NCBI RefSeq assembly: GCF_002795245.1
Contig: NZ_PGVG01000002.1
Location: 1 to 64,000 of the forward strand
Direction: 5' to 3'
DNA length: 64,000 nucleotides
From: Bradyrhizobium forestalis
GTDB taxonomy: Bacteria; Pseudomonadota; Alphaproteobacteria; Rhizobiales; Xanthobacteraceae
Positions within the stretch are counted from its first letter, which is position 1, and each line of letters starts with the position of its first letter. Shown one piece after another: positions 25,846-34,297 of this stretch. The translations under genes and the position numbers were made by a program. The notes beneath the pieces are model-generated. The model made no database searches. It saw nothing but the letters and a program-made list of their open reading frames with translations, and was not told the DNA's origin.

Positions 25846-26468
25846 CAGTTGACCCCGTCCAGCTCGGAGAGCTGAAAGCCTTTTGGCGCAGTGCGCGGGA
25901 CCAGCTCGAGATCTTCCAGCAAATTGGCGAGACCGTGGATGGTCATCGACACCGCGAAGATCGGCAGCGTCAGATACAGTACCCAGGTCGGCCAGTTCAG
26001 CGTCTGGGTGTGCTCGGTGTAGAGGAAGTTGAAGGTCTCGGCCGCGAGCTTGCGCCCGTCGAAGCCGGCGCGTGCGAGCCCGACCGGATCCATCCACAGA
26101 ACACAGGTGATGATCAGGGCGACGCCGAACACGACGACGAGGCCGGTCGAGATCACCTTGGCGATCTTCTGGTGCTGCGGCGAAAGCCGCTCGGTCAGCA
26201 TGGTGACCGCGAAGTCGAGCCGCAGCCGCGTCATCGCGGACGCCCCGATGAAGGTCAGCCAGACCACGCAATAAACAGCAGATTCATCGATCCAGTAGAT
26301 CGGGAAATGCGAGTAACGGGTGACGACGTTCACCAGGATCAGCCCGGTGAGCAGGTACATCAGGCCCATCAGCGCCAGACGCTCGAAGGCGAGCAGGGCG
26401 CTCGACATCCTGACGATCGTATGTCGGAGGCTGAGCGCGTGCGTGGCCGGCATGGTCTGCTCGATCAT
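25845..26468 (-). CDS. TRAP transporter small permease DctQ
   Basis: A 207-residue protein with four membrane helices (about 33-51, 64-82, 105-126 and 158-178) and the DctQ pattern IYWIDESAVYCVVWLTFIGAS followed by MTRLRLDF. First gene of the minus-strand operon dctQ-dctM-dctP-dapA-like. Divergent from the GntR gene; the shared region holds a palindromic operator 43 bases upstream of its start. Confidence 0.9.
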   Translation of the reverse strand: MIEQTMPATHALSLRHTIVRMSSALLAFERLALMGLMYLLTGLILVNVVTRYSHFPIYWIDESAVYCVVWLTFIGASAMTRLRLDFAVTMLTERLSPQHQKIAKVISTGLVVVFGVALIITCVLWMDPVGLARAGFDGRKLAAETFNFLYTEHTQTLNWPTWVLYLTLPIFAVSMTIHGLANLLEDLELVPRTAPKGFQLSELDGVN

Positions 26469-26510
26469 GAAAGAGGCCCCAGCCCCCGAAAGATTTGTCG
26501 TGCGATTGCC

Positions 26511-26531
26511 AAATGTATAATTTATACATTT
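26511..26531. promoter_or_regulatory. Palindromic operator, probably for the adjacent GntR regulator
   Basis: AAATGTATA-ATT-TATACATTT: perfect 9-bp arms with a 3-bp centre, AT-rich in a GC-rich genome. GntR/FCD regulators bind this kind of (T)GTATAC-like palindrome. Located between the dctQ start (26468) and the gntR start (26687), so it can control both. Confidence 0.8.
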
Positions 26532-26686
26532 TGGGAGTCAAACGGAGTTTGCGGTCATTTCGGCGGCAGGGCGCGCTTATGCTGGGCACTTTGCCTTTGC
26601 AGAGTGCTTGGCTTTTGCCGGACACCTCAACATGCAAGACAGGGACCGCTTCGGCCGATGAGTCGGGAAGGACAACAGACGATCAG

Positions 26687-27370
26687 ATGAGACAGCCTCT
26701 GAAGCATCGCACCTTGTCGGCTGCGATCGTCGACCAGCTCCGGCAGGCGATCCTCGACGGCACCTATCCGGCCGGATCGCAGTTGCGCCAGGACGCGCTT
26801 GGCGAAGCCTACGGCGTCAGCCGGATTCCTGTCCGCGAGGCGCTATTCCAGCTCGAGGCAGAAGGCCTGGTGCGGATCGTTCCGCAGAAGGGCGCGATCG
26901 TTTCGGAGCTGTCGCTGGATGAAATCAACGACGTCTTCGACCTGCGCCGCATCCTGGAGCCGCGATTGCTCGCACAGTCGGCGCCGCGCTTCACCGCGGA
27001 GGATTTCGAGGGGCTCGACGACATCCACAAAAGCTTCGAGAAAGCGATCAAGGCGCGCAATGTCAGCGAATGGGGCCAGCTCAACGCCGACTTCCACATG
27101 GCGCTCTATGTTCACGCGCCGCAGCCGCGCACCCGTGCGATCGTGCTGTCGCTGCTGCAGACCAGCGACCGCTACACGCGCCTGCAGCTCTCCAACACCA
27201 AGGCGATGGGCATTGCCGAGAAGGAGCACGCCCAGCTGATCGCGCTCTGCCGCGCGGAGAAGGTCGACGAGGCGTGCCGCTTCCTGGAGCGGCACATCGA
27301 AGCCGTGCGCAAGGATCTGCTGCAGGTGGTGGCGAACGCGCCGAAGTCTCGGCGGAAGGAGAATTCGTAG
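26687..27370 (+). CDS. GntR-family (FCD) transcriptional regulator
   Basis: A 227-residue regulator: winged helix in LRQAILDGTYPAGSQLRQDA, GVSRIPVREALFQLEAEGLV; FCD ligand domain from about 90 (INDVFDLRRILEPRLLA, with metal-type His in LNADFHMALY and later EHAQLI, ERHIEAV). It likely represses the divergent TRAP operon until the imported acid or its product binds. ATG 26687 is preferred; the frame extends upstream through the operator region. Its TAG stop is part of a dispersed repeat (27367). Confidence 0.9.
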   Translation: MRQPLKHRTLSAAIVDQLRQAILDGTYPAGSQLRQDALGEAYGVSRIPVREALFQLEAEGLVRIVPQKGAIVSELSLDEINDVFDLRRILEPRLLAQSAPRFTAEDFEGLDDIHKSFEKAIKARNVSEWGQLNADFHMALYVHAPQPRTRAIVLSLLQTSDRYTRLQLSNTKAMGIAEKEHAQLIALCRAEKVDEACRFLERHIEAVRKDLLQVVANAPKSRRKENS

Positions 27371-27506
27371 GGTGGGTTAGCCTTGCGGCTGCGCAAAGCG
27401 CAGTCGGAAGGCGTAACCCACCGTTCTCGGTCTCAGGGGAAACAGAAGAGGTGGGTTACGCCCTGCGGACCGCGCTTTGCGCGACCGCAGGTCTAACCCA
27501 CCCTAC
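27367..27506. repeat. Intergenic inverted repeat (GTAGGGTGGGTTAGCC type), copy 2
   Basis: Same layout as 22447-22559: GTAGGGTGGGTTAGCC, GGCGTAACCCACC, GGTGGGTTACGCC, then CTAACCCACCCTAC at the end. Interior hairpins GGCTGCGCAAAGCGCAGTC and GGACCGCGCTTTGCGCGACC differ from copy 1. The first bases provide the stop codon of gntR. Confidence 0.75.
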
Positions 27507-27523
27507 GGCAGTCGTGATTGCCG

Positions 27524-28882
27524 CTACCTGCTCCCGTCCGGCCCCATCACCAGATCCGGCAGCCAGGTCGATATCCCCGGCACGAAGCACAGCAGCAGCA
27601 CCGCGAGCATCATCAGGAGCACGAAGGGCAGGGTGCCCCAGATCACGTCGCGCAGGGGGATGTCCGGCGCGACGTTGCGAATGACGAAGATGTTGAGGCC
27701 GACGGGGGGATGGATCAGCCCCATCTCCATCACGATGGTCATGACCACGCCGAACCAGATGATGTCGAAATTGGCAGCGCGGAGCGGCGGCAGGATGATC
27801 GGCGCGGTCATCAGGATGATCGAGACCGGCGGCAGGAAGAAGCCGAGCACGACGACCATGACGAGGATCGCGAACAGCAGCTCCCAGCGCGGCAGGTGCA
27901 TCGCGACGATGGCTTCGGCGACCGATTGCGAGATGTGCAGATAGCTCATCACATAGGAATAGAGCAGCGACATGCCGATGATCATCATCAACATGGTCGA
28001 TTCCCGGATCGTCGACTTCATGATGGGAGCGAGATCGGTCGGCCGCCACACGCTGTAGATCGCCGCGATCAGCGCCAGCGCCAGAAGGCCGCCGAGGCCC
28101 GCGGTCTCCGACGGCGTGGCGTAGCCGCCATAGAGCGCGATCATGACGCCGGTGAGCAGCAGGACGAACGGGATCACCCGCGGCAGCAGGCTGAAGCGTT
28201 CGGCCAGCGTGTACTCGTCGCGGGTCAGGATCGCAGCCTCGGGGCCGCCATTCTTGTAGATCGCTTCAGCCGCCTTGTATTCCCGGCGGAAGCGGATCAC
28301 GGCATAGGTGCCGAACAGGGTGACCAGCAGCAGGCCGGGACCGATGCCGGCGAGGAACAGCCGTCCCAGCGACTTTTCGGCCGCGACCGCAAACAGGATC
28401 ATGGTGATGGAGGGAGGCAGCAGGATGCCGAGCGTGCCGCCGGCGGCGATGATCCCTGCGGCAAAGCCGCCGGAATAGCCACGCTTGCGCATCTCGGGAA
28501 TGCCGGCCGAGCCGATCGCCGAGCAGGTCGCCGGCGAGGAGCCGGCCATCGCCGCGAACAGCGCGCAGGCGAACACGTTGGCGACGCCGAGGCCGCCGGG
28601 GACGCGATGCAGCCAGGCATGCAGCGCCGAATAGAGGTCCTGGCCGGCGCGCGACTTGCCGATCGCGGCGCCCTTCAGGATGAAGAGCGGGATCGACAGC
28701 AGCGTGATCGAGGCCATTTCCTCGTAGACGTTCTGCGTCACCGTATCGAGCGAGGCCGAGGGCATGTAGATGCCCATGAACACGACCGCGACCGCGCCGA
28801 GCGCGAACGCAATCGGCATGCCCGAAAACATGATGACCAGCGTCGCGATGCCATAGGCGAGGCCGATGCCGAAAACGCTCAT
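27524..28882 (-). CDS. TRAP transporter large permease DctM (second system)
   Basis: A 452-residue polytopic permease. SIPLFILKGAAIGKSRAGQD, ACALFAAMAGSSPATCSAIG, GGTLGILLPPSITMILFAVA and MGLIHPPVGLNIFVIRNVAP match DctM. It is slightly longer than the DctM at 24580, with an extra cytoplasmic segment (FRREYKAAEAIYKNG region). Overlaps DctQ by four bases (ATGA). Substrate unknown; no enzyme gene is attached to this operon. Confidence 0.92.
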   Translation of the reverse strand: MSVFGIGLAYGIATLVIMFSGMPIAFALGAVAVVFMGIYMPSASLDTVTQNVYEEMASITLLSIPLFILKGAAIGKSRAGQDLYSALHAWLHRVPGGLGVANVFACALFAAMAGSSPATCSAIGSAGIPEMRKRGYSGGFAAGIIAAGGTLGILLPPSITMILFAVAAEKSLGRLFLAGIGPGLLLVTLFGTYAVIRFRREYKAAEAIYKNGGPEAAILTRDEYTLAERFSLLPRVIPFVLLLTGVMIALYGGYATPSETAGLGGLLALALIAAIYSVWRPTDLAPIMKSTIRESTMLMMIIGMSLLYSYVMSYLHISQSVAEAIVAMHLPRWELLFAILVMVVVLGFFLPPVSIILMTAPIILPPLRAANFDIIWFGVVMTIVMEMGLIHPPVGLNIFVIRNVAPDIPLRDVIWGTLPFVLLMMLAVLLLCFVPGISTWLPDLVMGPDGSR

Positions 28883-29433
28883 GGCCGCCGGCCTCCAGCA
28901 AAGGGCAGCGCGAGCTGCACGAGGATCTGGACGCAGAGCAGGCTCATGCCGAGCGCCATCAGCGAATAGGGAATGGCGAGCGGCGGCGACCACATCGAGT
29001 TCGAGACCTGGCCGTCGACATAGGCCTCATGGGCCAGTGTCCAGGATTTCCAGGTGAAGAAGGCGCAGAACAGGAACGTTGTGGCGTCGACCAGCCAGAG
29101 ACGGACCTTGTTCGCGAGCGGCGAGAGCAGGCCGACGAAGGCCTCGATGCCGATATGGCCGCGGTTCTGCTGCACGTACGCGGCCGTCATGAAGGTGGCG
29201 CCGACCAGCAGGAACACGGCGGCCTCGTCCTGCCAGTAATTGGCGGCCTTGAACAGCGCGCGGCTCAGCACGCTGTAGCTCAGGATGGTGCAGGCCGCGA
29301 CCAGCGCGATCGCGGCGAACACGACGATGATGCTGTTGAGGACGGCGAGACCGCGATCGATTGCCGCCGCAGGGCCGGTCCCTGCGGCAACGCTCGCCTG
29401 GTCATCACGATCCGGAAGCGGACCGTGGCTCAT
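28879..29433 (-). CDS. TRAP transporter small permease DctQ (second system)
   Basis: A 184-residue four-helix membrane protein; pattern NYWQDEAAVFLLVGATFMTA and a conserved NRGHIGIEAFVGLL loop. ATG 29433 overlaps the DctP stop codon (ATGA); a frame extends 23 codons further but inside the DctP gene. Middle gene of dctP-dctQ-dctM. Confidence 0.88.
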   Translation of the reverse strand: MSHGPLPDRDDQASVAAGTGPAAAIDRGLAVLNSIIVVFAAIALVAACTILSYSVLSRALFKAANYWQDEAAVFLLVGATFMTAAYVQQNRGHIGIEAFVGLLSPLANKVRLWLVDATTFLFCAFFTWKSWTLAHEAYVDGQVSNSMWSPPLAIPYSLMALGMSLLCVQILVQLALPFAGGRRP

Positions 29434-30452
29434 GCCGCGACGTCGATGGCGAGCTTGAGCAGGTTTGCGGCGGTCGCGGTCTTGGCGCTGTAATCCTTCC
29501 ACGCGGTGTCGCGCGCGATGTCACGCCATTTGCCGACGGTGGCGGCATCGAGCACCGAGACCTTGGCGCCGGCCTTCTCGTAGACCTTGGCGACCTCGAC
29601 GTCGTCGTCCTGCGCGCCCTTGCGGCCGAAGGCTTCGAGCTCGGTGCCGACCGCGAGCAGGATGTCCTGATGATTCTTCGGCAGCTTGTCGAAGATCGCC
29701 TTCGACATCATCAGCGGCTCGAGCATGAACCAGTACGAGGTGCCCGCGCCCGAAGTCAGGGACTTCGCCACCTCTTCGAGGCGGAACGAGATCAGGCTGG
29801 TCGAGGAGGTGATGCCGGCATCGCAGGCGCCGGTCTGCATCGCCGCGTAGATTTCGTTCGAAGGCACCGACAGCACCGAGGCGCCGGCAGTCTGCAGCAC
29901 CATGTCCATCTCGCGCGAACCGCCGCGCACCTTCATGCCCTTGGCATCCTCGGGCGCGACGATCGGCTTGGAGCGGCTGGCGACGCCGCCGGCCTGCCAG
30001 ACCCAGGTGAGCAGGATGATGCCCTTGTCGGCGAGGAAGTCGGTCAGTGCCTTGCCGACGGGCTCCTTCTTCCAGCGCAGGCCCTGATCGTAGGTGGTCA
30101 CCAGGCCCGGCATCAGGCCGATATTGGTTTCCGGCAGCTCGCCGCCGGCATAAGGCATCGGATAGAGCGAGATGTCGAGCGCGCCCTTGCGCATCGCGGA
30201 GAACTGCGCATTGGTCTTGATCAGCGAGGAGTTCGGATAGATCTCGGCGGCAATGTCGCCGTTGCTGCGCTTGGCAACTTCAGCGGCGAACATGCGGCAG
30301 AGCCGGTCGCGGAAGTCGCCCTTGTCGATGGTGCCGCCCGGGAATTGATGTGAGATCTTCAGCGTGGTCGCGGCCTGCGCGGTGCCAGTGCCGAAGCGCA
30401 GGATGGCGGGTGCCGCGACGGCGGTCGCGATCAGATGTCGGCGCGTAATCAT
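29430..30452 (-). CDS. TRAP transporter substrate-binding protein DctP (second system)
   Basis: A 340-residue periplasmic protein with an RR-type signal (ITRRHLIATAVAAPAILRF). Contains LKISHQFPGGTIDKGDFRDR, the MKVRGGSREMDMVLQTAG ligand region and SVPSNEIYAAMQTGACDAG. First gene of the second TRAP operon, AAGGGGAT precedes the start. It differs clearly from the DctP at 23573, so a different ligand is expected. Confidence 0.9.
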   Translation of the reverse strand: MITRRHLIATAVAAPAILRFGTGTAQAATTLKISHQFPGGTIDKGDFRDRLCRMFAAEVAKRSNGDIAAEIYPNSSLIKTNAQFSAMRKGALDISLYPMPYAGGELPETNIGLMPGLVTTYDQGLRWKKEPVGKALTDFLADKGIILLTWVWQAGGVASRSKPIVAPEDAKGMKVRGGSREMDMVLQTAGASVLSVPSNEIYAAMQTGACDAGITSSTSLISFRLEEVAKSLTSGAGTSYWFMLEPLMMSKAIFDKLPKNHQDILLAVGTELEAFGRKGAQDDDVEVAKVYEKAGAKVSVLDAATVGKWRDIARDTAWKDYSAKTATAANLLKLAIDVAA

Positions 30453-30785
30453 GGTGTGATCCCCTTGATCGTTTCTTTGGACTATTCTTGTTGGTGTGAT
30501 TTGGGTCGGGTCTTGTCAGACCGACGTTCAGGCCCATCCTAGCCGGTCTTCCACCCGATATTCTCTCATCTGATAGTTCGAGACCGAATGCCCCGGCAAG
30601 TGCCGGCCGTGCTGCGCTGCACACTTCCGATCCCGGTTGCGAGCGCGGGAGTAGGCCGAACGACGGTGAGCGGAGGGCTCGCCAAAATTTATCGGCGGCG
30701 GCGTAACAACGCCGGCTGGCGATCCGTCGAGATCAAATAGCGGCGTCCGTCGCTGACAAACACCATCTCGAAGGGAAGATGAACC
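30453..30785. other. Intergenic region between divergent genes
   Basis: About 330 bases with promoters for the TRAP2 operon (left) and the MXKDX gene (right). I see no clear palindrome or further gene. Confidence 0.45.
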
Positions 30786-31031
30786 ATGACCATTCGCACC
30801 CGCATCGTGCTCGGCGTCTCGGCTGCCGCTCTTTCGCTTGGCCTCGCGTTGGCCCCGGCCGCCTTTGCTCAGGACAAGATGAGCAAGGATGACGGCATGA
30901 TGAAAAAGGACACGATGTCCAAGGACGGCATGATGAAGAAGGACACCATGTCCAAGGATGACGGCATGAAGAAGGACCACATGTCGAAGGACGGCATGAA
31001 GAAAGACGACGGGATGATGAAGAAGAATTGA
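30786..31031 (+). CDS. Pentapeptide MXKDX repeat protein, exported
   Basis: An 81-residue protein: signal peptide (about 1-27, ending PAAFAQ), then a near-perfect array of MSKDD/GMMKKD/TMSKDG units to the end. This matches the MXKDX pentapeptide-repeat family, small exported proteins rich in Met, Lys and Asp, often considered metal-related; the function is not established. A hairpin (31054-31070) without T-run follows. Confidence 0.88.
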   Translation: MTIRTRIVLGVSAAALSLGLALAPAAFAQDKMSKDDGMMKKDTMSKDGMMKKDTMSKDDGMKKDHMSKDGMKKDDGMMKKN

Positions 31032-31158
31032 TCCTTCGGCGTCGTCGCGCGGCGCCCGCCTCGGGCGGGCCACGCACTCTCGAATTCCGGCGGCGGCCTT
31101 TGAGACCGCCTCCGGAATGGTGCTTCGTCCAAGTTCAATTGAACGTGAGCTGCGAACC

Positions 31159-31506
31159 TTACTTGCGCTTGGCCTTGCGGGCGGCGTAGCGCGCATCGCG
31201 CTTGGCCTTTTGCTCGGCTTCGAGCGCAGCCTGTCTCTCGGCGGCTTCCTGGGCCTCGCGCGCGATCCGTGCGGTTTCGGCGGCCTTGGCCTCTTCCTCG
31301 ATACGCTTCTGCTCGGCCTTTTCCGCCTCGCGCGCGGCCTTCGCCTCGGAGCGCTTAGCCGCGAGTGCCTCGCGCTCAGCGCGGCGCGCGACCACCGCCG
31401 GATCATCGGGGCCCGGTTGCGATTTGAATTTGTTCAAAAGATTTTTGCGGGCGTCCTGTGCCGCCTTTTGCCGGTCTGCGAAGCCGGGTTCCCTGAATCC
31501 ACTCAT
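31159..31506 (-). CDS. DUF6481-type Ala/Glu/Lys-rich helical protein
   Basis: A 115-residue protein starting SGFREPGFADRQKAAQDAR and continuing as an extended charged helix (AEREALAAKRSEAKAAREAE), ending DARYAARKAKRK. This composition and start fit the DUF6481 family found in rhizobia. Probably a long single helix; the basic end could bind nucleic acid. Function unknown. Confidence 0.75.
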   Translation of the reverse strand: MSGFREPGFADRQKAAQDARKNLLNKFKSQPGPDDPAVVARRAEREALAAKRSEAKAAREAEKAEQKRIEEEAKAAETARIAREAQEAAERQAALEAEQKAKRDARYAARKAKRK

Positions 31507-31771
31507 CGACGAGCCTTGTCTTCCTCGCTTTCGATCCTACATCGGTGCCTGTTGGTACGTCGGCTGGGCATAGCAGGCGCCACGCGACGCAGAAGCGTGT
31601 ACATCGGCGCGCGTCGCGAAGCCACCCATAATCGCAGCCGATCAGGTCAACGAAAAATCGCCCCCCCGACGATCTCTCGTAGCCCGGAAAAACTGCTGAA
31701 TTGTGATGTCCCTCATAAGGGAGCACGCGGGCGACGCCTAGCGTCCGCCCGACACGAGACGGAGCACGGGC

Positions 31772-32008
31772 ATGACGATCTCAAGACCAAGCCTGAAGGC
31801 GCTCGCAATTGCCTTCGCACTGGCAAGTGTGGCCGGCGCCGCGCTGCTGCTCGTTCGTCCGCAGCCCATCGAGAGTGCGGTGCTGGGGGCGGACTGGGAA
31901 TGCACCCGGACCGCATTGGTGCTCACGAGCTGCGCACCGCGCGTCCAGGAGGCAATTCCGGCGGTCGAAACCTTGCGCAGGGATGCGATTCGGCAGACCC
32001 GGGGCTGA
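31772..32008 (+). CDS. Hypothetical exported/membrane-anchored protein
   Basis: A 78-residue protein with an N-terminal hydrophobic helix (ALAIAFALASVAGAALLLV, about 10-28), then GADWECTRTALVLTSCAP with two Cys that could form a disulphide. GGAG before the start. No known family. Confidence 0.6.
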   Translation: MTISRPSLKALAIAFALASVAGAALLLVRPQPIESAVLGADWECTRTALVLTSCAPRVQEAIPAVETLRRDAIRQTRG

Positions 32009-32084
32009 ATTGGGCCGGCTGATCGGGATGTGACGTGACGCCGCAGAGGTGATAAAGCCGGCTCGCCAGCGCGACCGGACGGCC

Positions 32085-32321
32085 ATGTCGAAGCCAGAGT
32101 CCAGATCCGAACCCGGCGAGGAGCGCAATCCTCGACCGAAACGACAACCGGAGCGCCACTCGGGCGGCGACCGCCGAGGCGCGATCGCCGGATTGATCAT
32201 CGCAGTCTTGATCCTCGGCGTCGGCTGGTGGCTTGCCCGGGATCTCACCGCAGCCAGCAGGATGCAGGATTGCCTGATGTCCGGGCGAAGCAACTGCAAT
32301 GTGATCGAGCCGGCTCGCTAG
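32085..32321 (+). CDS. Hypothetical single-pass membrane protein
   Basis: A 78-residue protein: charged cytoplasmic N-terminus (about 1-32), one helix GAIAGLIIAVLILGVGWWLA (about 33-52), and a short outer end with two Cys (MQDCLMSGRSNCNVIEPAR). ATG 32085 is chosen; GTG 32049 in frame would add twelve residues. The paired-Cys outer end resembles that of the gene just upstream. Confidence 0.6.
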   Translation: MSKPESRSEPGEERNPRPKRQPERHSGGDRRGAIAGLIIAVLILGVGWWLARDLTAASRMQDCLMSGRSNCNVIEPAR

Positions 32322-32494
32322 GCGCGCTTCAGCGTGGCCCGTAGGGCCGAAAAAATGCCCTGATCTTAATCATTTGTAACGGGACTTAGCCGATCAAGCA
32401 CGGCAGTTGTCTCGGCCGGCATCAGCCCGGCGCGCAGCGATTCGTCGACCGCGCCAGGGACCACGGCGATCGAGAGAGTAGGGGGCGAGCACGC

Positions 32495-33259
32495 ATGAGT
32501 GCGTCCAAACGCATGAAGATCATCATTCCCGTGATTTCGGCCATGTCGTTGCTCGCGCTGTCGGCGCAGGCGCAAGAGGCCAGACCGCCGAAAGAGGCGG
32601 GCCCACCGCAGGCCGCACCGGATGCAGGCGCGCCGCCTCAGACCAATCAGACCATGCGCAAGGGCCCTCCGCCCCAGCAGGCGACCCGACCCGCGCAGCC
32701 CGGTGGTCAGCCCCATGCGGGCCCTGGCCCGCGCAATGCCGGTGGCCCCCCGCCGGGACGTCATGCGCGCAGTCCTGCCCCGGCGCGGGACTGGGATGGA
32801 CACACCTATCGCGGCAATCTCGCCTGGGATGGCGGGCGCTGGCGCCACGAAGTCCGCAACGGCCGCTCCGGCTGGTGGTGGGACGTGGGCGGCGTCTGGT
32901 ATTATTATCCGCAGCGCATGGCTGGCCCGCCTGCCTACATCTCAGACGACTATATCGACGACGTGCCGGTGGCCTATGCCCCGCCTCCGGTCGCCTATGC
33001 GCCGCCACCTCCGCCACCGCCACCGGCTGATCCCGGCGCCAGCGCGCTTGGCGGCGCGATCGTCGGCGGGCTGCTGGGTGGCCTGATCTCAGGCAATGCA
33101 ACAGGGGCTGCTGCAGGCGCGGTTCTCGGCGGCGCGACGGGCGCAATCGCCGGCGCGACCGCTGCATCCCAGCCCGGCTACTACTGGGCGCAGGGCGCTT
33201 GCTATTACCGCTATCCGAACGGCCAATATGTGCAGGCCGATCCCCGCGCATGCTACTGA
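32495..33259 (+). CDS. Exported Pro-rich protein with glycine-zipper segment
   Basis: A 254-residue protein: signal peptide (about 1-26), a Pro/Gln-rich low-complexity region to about 95, a Trp/Tyr-rich part (RGNLAWDGGRWRHEVRNGRS, VWYYYPQRM), a poly-Pro linker, then a glycine-zipper membrane-type segment (GGAIVGGLLGGLISGNATGA) and a Tyr-rich end (GACYYRYPNGQYVQADPRACY). Likely associated with the outer membrane or periplasm. Role unknown. A strong terminator follows. Confidence 0.72.
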   Translation: MSASKRMKIIIPVISAMSLLALSAQAQEARPPKEAGPPQAAPDAGAPPQTNQTMRKGPPPQQATRPAQPGGQPHAGPGPRNAGGPPPGRHARSPAPARDWDGHTYRGNLAWDGGRWRHEVRNGRSGWWWDVGGVWYYYPQRMAGPPAYISDDYIDDVPVAYAPPPVAYAPPPPPPPPADPGASALGGAIVGGLLGGLISGNATGAAAGAVLGGATGAIAGATAASQPGYYWAQGACYYRYPNGQYVQADPRACY

Positions 33260-33285
33260 CTTTTCCAAGCCGGATTGGCGCACGG

Positions 33286-33314
33286 GAGGCGGGCTTAGGC
33301 CCGCCTCTTTTTTT
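33286..33314 (+). terminator. Intrinsic terminator
   Basis: GAGGCGGGC / GCCCGCCTC with a TTAG loop, followed by T7 on the plus strand. It ends the glycine-zipper gene. Confidence 0.92.
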
Positions 33315-33412
33315 GCACACCGGCGATTGCTTCAAATTGGCGCTGGCGCTCGTTGCCGTCGCACGCAAGTCTCAAAGAAAAAAAACGGGATGATTCGCGG
33401 GGGACGTGGGAC

Positions 33413-33505
33413 ATGCTGGATGCCATCCAGATCAGCATGGCGCTATGGGCCATGATCGTTTGCGGCGGGATCAAACTCTCGCAGGTGCTGCCTTATCTGT
33501 TCTAG
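33413..33505 (+). CDS. Very small membrane protein (30 residues)
   Basis: Sequence begins MLDAIQISMALWAMIVCGGI and ends SQVLPYLF: a single hydrophobic helix. A G-rich ribosome site lies about ten bases upstream. Proteins of this size are easily missed; the call rests on composition and start context. Confidence 0.45.
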   Translation: MLDAIQISMALWAMIVCGGIKLSQVLPYLF

Positions 33506-33558
33506 CGCAGGATCCACATTACGCCGCTCGCTCGCGGTGAGGCTCATCGCCTCGCGCG

Positions 33559-33720
33559 TCAGGACACGAGCCAGTTGAAGAACGCGATCGTGGCCCAGAC
33601 CAGGCCGCTGATCCAGGCCAGCATCACGATGGCGATGGTCACGAGATAGGCGATGCCGAGCAGATCGGACCTGTGTCGTTGCGTCGGGACGACGATCTCG
33701 GCTGCTGCTTTGTGCGTCAT
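33559..33720 (-). CDS. Small membrane protein (53 residues)
   Basis: Polar N-terminus (THKAAAEIVVPTQRHRSD) followed by a 30-residue hydrophobic region (GIAYLVTIAIVMLAWISGLV, then WATIAFFNWLVS), one long or two short helices. GGAGG lies upstream of the ATG. Function unknown. Confidence 0.65.
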   Translation of the reverse strand: MTHKAAAEIVVPTQRHRSDLLGIAYLVTIAIVMLAWISGLVWATIAFFNWLVS

Positions 33721-33893
33721 GACCTGACCTCCACCATGGAGCGTTGAAGCTCTGTTTAGCGGAGATGCCGGGGGCAGGCTGTGACGCAGTTCACAGATCC
33801 CTCGAACGAAGCCCGTGCGGCGAGGAAGTCACCCCGCAATCATACGGGCGAAATTGCCATGCGCTTGTCCAGATCGGCCGTCTAAAGTCGGTC

Positions 33894-34079
33894 ATGTGTA
33901 CCAAGTACGACCCACAGCACGAAGCCGAGGCCGCAATGAAGCTGGCTGCGGCGTCTGAAGGCGCCGATCGGCAACGACTGATTCAGCTGGCCCTGGCGTG
34001 GCATCAGCTCGCCCGCAATCCGCGCGAGGAGCAAGCGGACCCGTCGGATGCCGCCGGGCGCATCCGCTCCAGCTGGTAG
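33894..34079 (+). CDS. Hypothetical 61-residue protein
   Basis: Starts MCTKYDPQHEAEAAMKLAAA, continues EGADRQRLIQLALAWHQLAR; two amphipathic helices and a charged tail. No domain known. The frame is open upstream without a start that fits. Confidence 0.6.
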   Translation: MCTKYDPQHEAEAAMKLAAASEGADRQRLIQLALAWHQLARNPREEQADPSDAAGRIRSSW

Positions 34080-34097
34080 GCCGCTCCCCATGAGAAA

Positions 34098-34128
34098 AAC
34101 CCCGTGCTCGGGGGACAAGCACAGGGTT
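34098..34128 (-). terminator. Intrinsic-terminator-like hairpin
   Basis: AACCC plus GTGCT pair with AGCAC plus GGGTT (one C-A mismatch inside). A5 on the left gives a T-run on the minus strand; the plus side has TTCTTC. A GGATTTCAGCGCC box on the minus strand lies about 90 bases upstream in that direction (34229-34217). Confidence 0.6.
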
Positions 34129-34297
34129 CTTCAAAGCCGACCGGGGCTGGCGAGTCGGCACCACTCAAGTCGGTTATCCAACGCTCTGATCGCGCGCTCG
34201 TTCCGTAGCGACCCGCGGCGCTGAAATCCTGCTCGGCTAGAGAGCGTCCCGCGCTTGGCGTGCGGGAACATTCGTTGCGCGGCAACGTTGTGCGGCT

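Noticed and set aside
24496-28969. Long plus-strand frames over the two TRAP operons (24496-25836, 27518-28969)
   Set aside because: His/Asp/Arg-rich translations typical of antisense frames; the minus strand encodes coherent transporters.
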